Assembly (NCBI GenBank): GCA_051875715.1
Contig: JBJEHD010000054.1
Location: 1-51,786 of the forward strand
Reading direction: 5' to 3'
Length of the DNA stretch: 51,786 nt
Source of the DNA: DYCT01 sp051875715
Lineage (GTDB): Bacteria; Bacteroidota; Bacteroidia; Bacteroidales; Bacteroidaceae
The position numbers and the translations under genes are program-made. Each line of letters opens with the position of its first letter. Within the stretch, counting starts at the first letter, position 1. The notes under the pieces are model-generated. The model was not told the DNA's origin, searched no databases, and saw only the letters and a list, made by a program, of their open reading frames with translations. Below, in pieces: positions 50,091 through 51,786 of the stretch.

Positions 50091-50849
50091 TTACATGTTC
50101 ATGCCACCGTCAATCTGGATTACCTGTCCGGATACGTAGCTGGACAAGTCGGAAGCCAGGAAGAGGCATACGTTGGCGATGTCTTCCACCTGTCCGCCGC
50201 GACGCAAAGGAATCTTCTTCATCCAGTCGTTGCGAACTTCCTCGGGGAGCTGTGCGGTCATGGCCGTCTCGATGAAGCCGGGTGCTACGGCGTTGGCGCG
50301 TACGCCCTTCGGTCCCAATTCCTGTGCGATGGACTTGGCCAGGCCAATCATGCCGGCTTTGGAAGCCGAGTAGTTGCACTGTCCGGCATTGCCGTGTACG
50401 CCTACGACGCTCGACATGTTGATGATGGATCCGCCGCGCTGGCGCAGCATGATGGGTGCGCAGGCATGGATGAAGTTGAATGCACTCTTGAGGTTTACGT
50501 TGAGCACCTGGTCCCACTGTGCTTCGGTCATGCGGAGCATCAGTCCGTCTTTGGTGATGCCGGCGTTGTTGACCAGGATGTCGATGCGGCCGAAATCTTC
50601 TTTGATTTTCGCCACGATGGCTTCTGTCTCGGCAAAGTCGGCGGCGTTTCCGGCGTATGCATTGCATTTCACACCGATGGCTTCGATTTCTTGGCGAGTG
50701 GCTTCCAGTCCGGCGGCCATGTCGTCGTTCAGTACGAGGTCGGTGAAGGCGATGTTGGCACCCTCTTGAGCAAATTTGATGGCAACGGCCTTTCCGATGC
50801 CGCGGACAGCTCCGGTTACGATAGCTGTCTTACCTGTTAATAATCCCAT
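50091..50849 (-). CDS. fabG: 3-oxoacyl-[acyl-carrier-protein] reductase
   Basis: NADPH-dependent reduction of 3-oxoacyl-ACP in fatty acid elongation. The 252-aa SDR has TGAVRGIG for cofactor binding, NNAGITKDGLMLRM (a FabG hallmark), Ser146/147, Tyr160 and Lys164 (YSASKAG) and VNAVAPG-like ANAVAPGFIETAM. It ends VIQIDGGMNM. It lies 14 bases after the tetR gene, so the regulator may control it. Confidence 0.95.
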   Translation of the reverse strand: MGLLTGKTAIVTGAVRGIGKAVAIKFAQEGANIAFTDLVLNDDMAAGLEATRQEIEAIGVKCNAYAGNAADFAETEAIVAKIKEDFGRIDILVNNAGITKDGLMLRMTEAQWDQVLNVNLKSAFNFIHACAPIMLRQRGGSIINMSSVVGVHGNAGQCNYSASKAGMIGLAKSIAQELGPKGVRANAVAPGFIETAMTAQLPEEVRNDWMKKIPLRRGGQVEDIANVCLFLASDLSSYVSGQVIQIDGGMNM

Positions 50850-50863
50850 AATGTTCTGTTTTA

Positions 50864-51475
50864 TTAGTTGATGATTGAATTCGGATTGTTTTCTTTGCGC
50901 CGCAGGGCGCCGAACACGATGTTTTGCACATATTGGCGACGCAGGTCGAGGTCGAGGCCCGCCCCTATCTGACCGCGTATGTAGGGCACTTCGATGCCTT
51001 TTACGCAGTAGTGGAGGATGTCGGCCGTCATGTCGAGATTGTCGATCTCGAACACGCCTTTTTCTTGCCCTTCGGCCAGGATGTTGCGGATGAGGGTGCG
51101 CTCTTTCATGTCGAACTGCTTGCGCACTTTTTCTACCTGCCAGATGTCGCGGAAGAAATTGGCCCGCAGCGTACCGTTGCGATAGACAGCCTCTTTGATG
51201 GCATCCAGCCGGGTATAAATCATCTCGATGAGTTTCATGTCGGGCGAGATTTCCTTTTCCGTCAGCGACTGCATTCGGTCCAGCAGTTTGTCGAGTTCCT
51301 GCTCGACGACGGCCCCGTATATTTCTTCTTTGCTCTTGAAATAGGTGTAGAGCGTACGGCGGCCTTTGTGCGAGGCGGCGGCGATGTCGTTCATCGTCGT
51401 GTTCTCGACGCCTTCCTTGGCAAAAAGTTGTCGGGCTACGTCTATCAACTGGGCTCTGGTCTTGGATACGGTCAT
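50864..51475 (-). CDS. TetR/AcrR family transcriptional regulator
   Basis: A 203-aa regulator with an N-terminal TetR helix-turn-helix (about residues 7-52: RAQLIDVARQLFAKEGVENT, AAASHKGRRTLYTYFKSKEE) and a ligand-binding helical domain. It is immediately upstream of fabG in the same operon, so a fatty-acid or acyl-CoA-responsive role is plausible but inferred. The ATG at 51475 (MTVSKTRAQ) is preferred; the frame extends seven codons to a TTG. A TACTTTTG box lies at 51513-51520. Confidence 0.92.
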   Translation of the reverse strand: MTVSKTRAQLIDVARQLFAKEGVENTTMNDIAAASHKGRRTLYTYFKSKEEIYGAVVEQELDKLLDRMQSLTEKEISPDMKLIEMIYTRLDAIKEAVYRNGTLRANFFRDIWQVEKVRKQFDMKERTLIRNILAEGQEKGVFEIDNLDMTADILHYCVKGIEVPYIRGQIGAGLDLDLRRQYVQNIVFGALRRKENNPNSIIN

Positions 51476-51512
51476 TCTCTCTGTCTGATTGCGCAATGCG
51501 TGAAAAACTGTG

Positions 51513-51520
51513 CAAAAGTA
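51513..51520 (-). promoter_or_regulatory. Promoter -7 box of the tetR-fabG operon (TACTTTTG)
   Basis: A TAnnTTTG match on the minus strand, 38 bases before the tetR start. Confidence 0.55.
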
Positions 51521-51679
51521 AGGCTTTTCTTTGTTTTAAACAAGTAAAGGGTAACCATCAAATAGACGAGGAAAATTTTTTGCTGGCGTAACGGGCTGGT
51601 AACAAATGTGGTACGGGATTGTTAAATGAAAACAGAGAAAAAATAGACGCGAATATTTGCGTGGTTCGACAAAAGTACA

Positions 51680-51687
51680 TACCTTTG
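51680..51687 (+). promoter_or_regulatory. Promoter -7 box of tRNA-fMet (TACCTTTG)
   Basis: A perfect TAnnTTTG box, 25 bases before the tRNA. Confidence 0.6.
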
Positions 51688-51711
51688 CACTCGCAAACGA
51701 AGGAATAACAT

Positions 51712-51784
<73 letters not shown>

Positions 51785-51786
51785 CT

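Overview
The window is chromosomal DNA of a Bacteroidales bacterium, most likely a GC-rich member of the Bacteroidaceae. The evidence is a Bacteroidetes-type promoter (TAnnTTTG, -7 box) ahead of most transcription units, no dependable Shine-Dalgarno sequences, several Bacteroidetes-restricted families (DUF3256, DUF4290, DUF4831, DUF5715-like), a bifunctional Fkp fucokinase/guanylyltransferase, a PPi-dependent phosphofructokinase and an initiator tRNA without an encoded CCA. I could not compute GC content, but most coding sequence is clearly GC-rich, whereas about 45.9-49.3 kb is visibly more AT-rich.

Layout. 0-9 kb: dnaK (minus); a lipoprotein plus permease pair of an iron/B12-type ABC importer with no ATPase gene beside it; then a tight minus-strand operon phoH-purC-ubiE-aroE-alpha/beta hydrolase. 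9.2-12.4 kb: a plus-strand run of a DUF5715-like zinc-peptidase-fold lipoprotein, truA, an EamA transporter and DUF3256. 12.4-17 kb: a repeat-rich stretch holding a small lipoprotein gene whose 3' end runs into a repeat, rpmE2, fba and an MFS transporter. 17-23 kb: DUF4831 and nnrD (minus), then tsaB-DUF4290-murA-rimM (plus). 23.1-26.2 kb: a cobalamin riboswitch ahead of nrdD-nrdG. 26.1-31.4 kb: uxuA and an SDR (minus), a 680-base gap with an aldo/keto reductase remnant and an sRNA-like unit, and valS. 31.6-38.5 kb: fucose mutarotase-fkp, mazG, a CPA2 antiporter and a HIT protein. 38.6-45.3 kb: pfp, a GH25 lysozyme, a cyclophilin, an M16 peptidase, a MATE pump and an unknown protein. 45.3-49.3 kb: a cupin, a foldback element, an unusual zinc-finger/SH3/TonB protein, an L,D-transpeptidase and ogt. 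49.4-51.8 kb: tetR-fabG-rluA (minus) and tRNA-fMet.

Most genes are core housekeeping: glycolysis (fba, pfp), cell wall (murA, L,D-transpeptidase, GH25), nucleotide supply (purC, nrdDG, mazG), translation (rimM, truA, rpmE2, valS, tsaB, fMet tRNA), menaquinone and aromatic synthesis, uronate use and fucose salvage.

The most unusual content is between the genes. Two convergent gaps each carry three copies of the 15-bp palindrome ACGATTnnnAATCGT at exactly 23-bp spacing, and a third gap carries a related-looking triplet of different sequence at 22-bp spacing. There are two copies of a ~163-bp element with imperfect terminal inverted repeats, a REP-like composite repeat, a nested foldback element, a duplicated promoter, and a run of nine Gs inside a promoter spacer. 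No CRISPR array, complete insertion sequence, prophage or recognisable defence system was seen.
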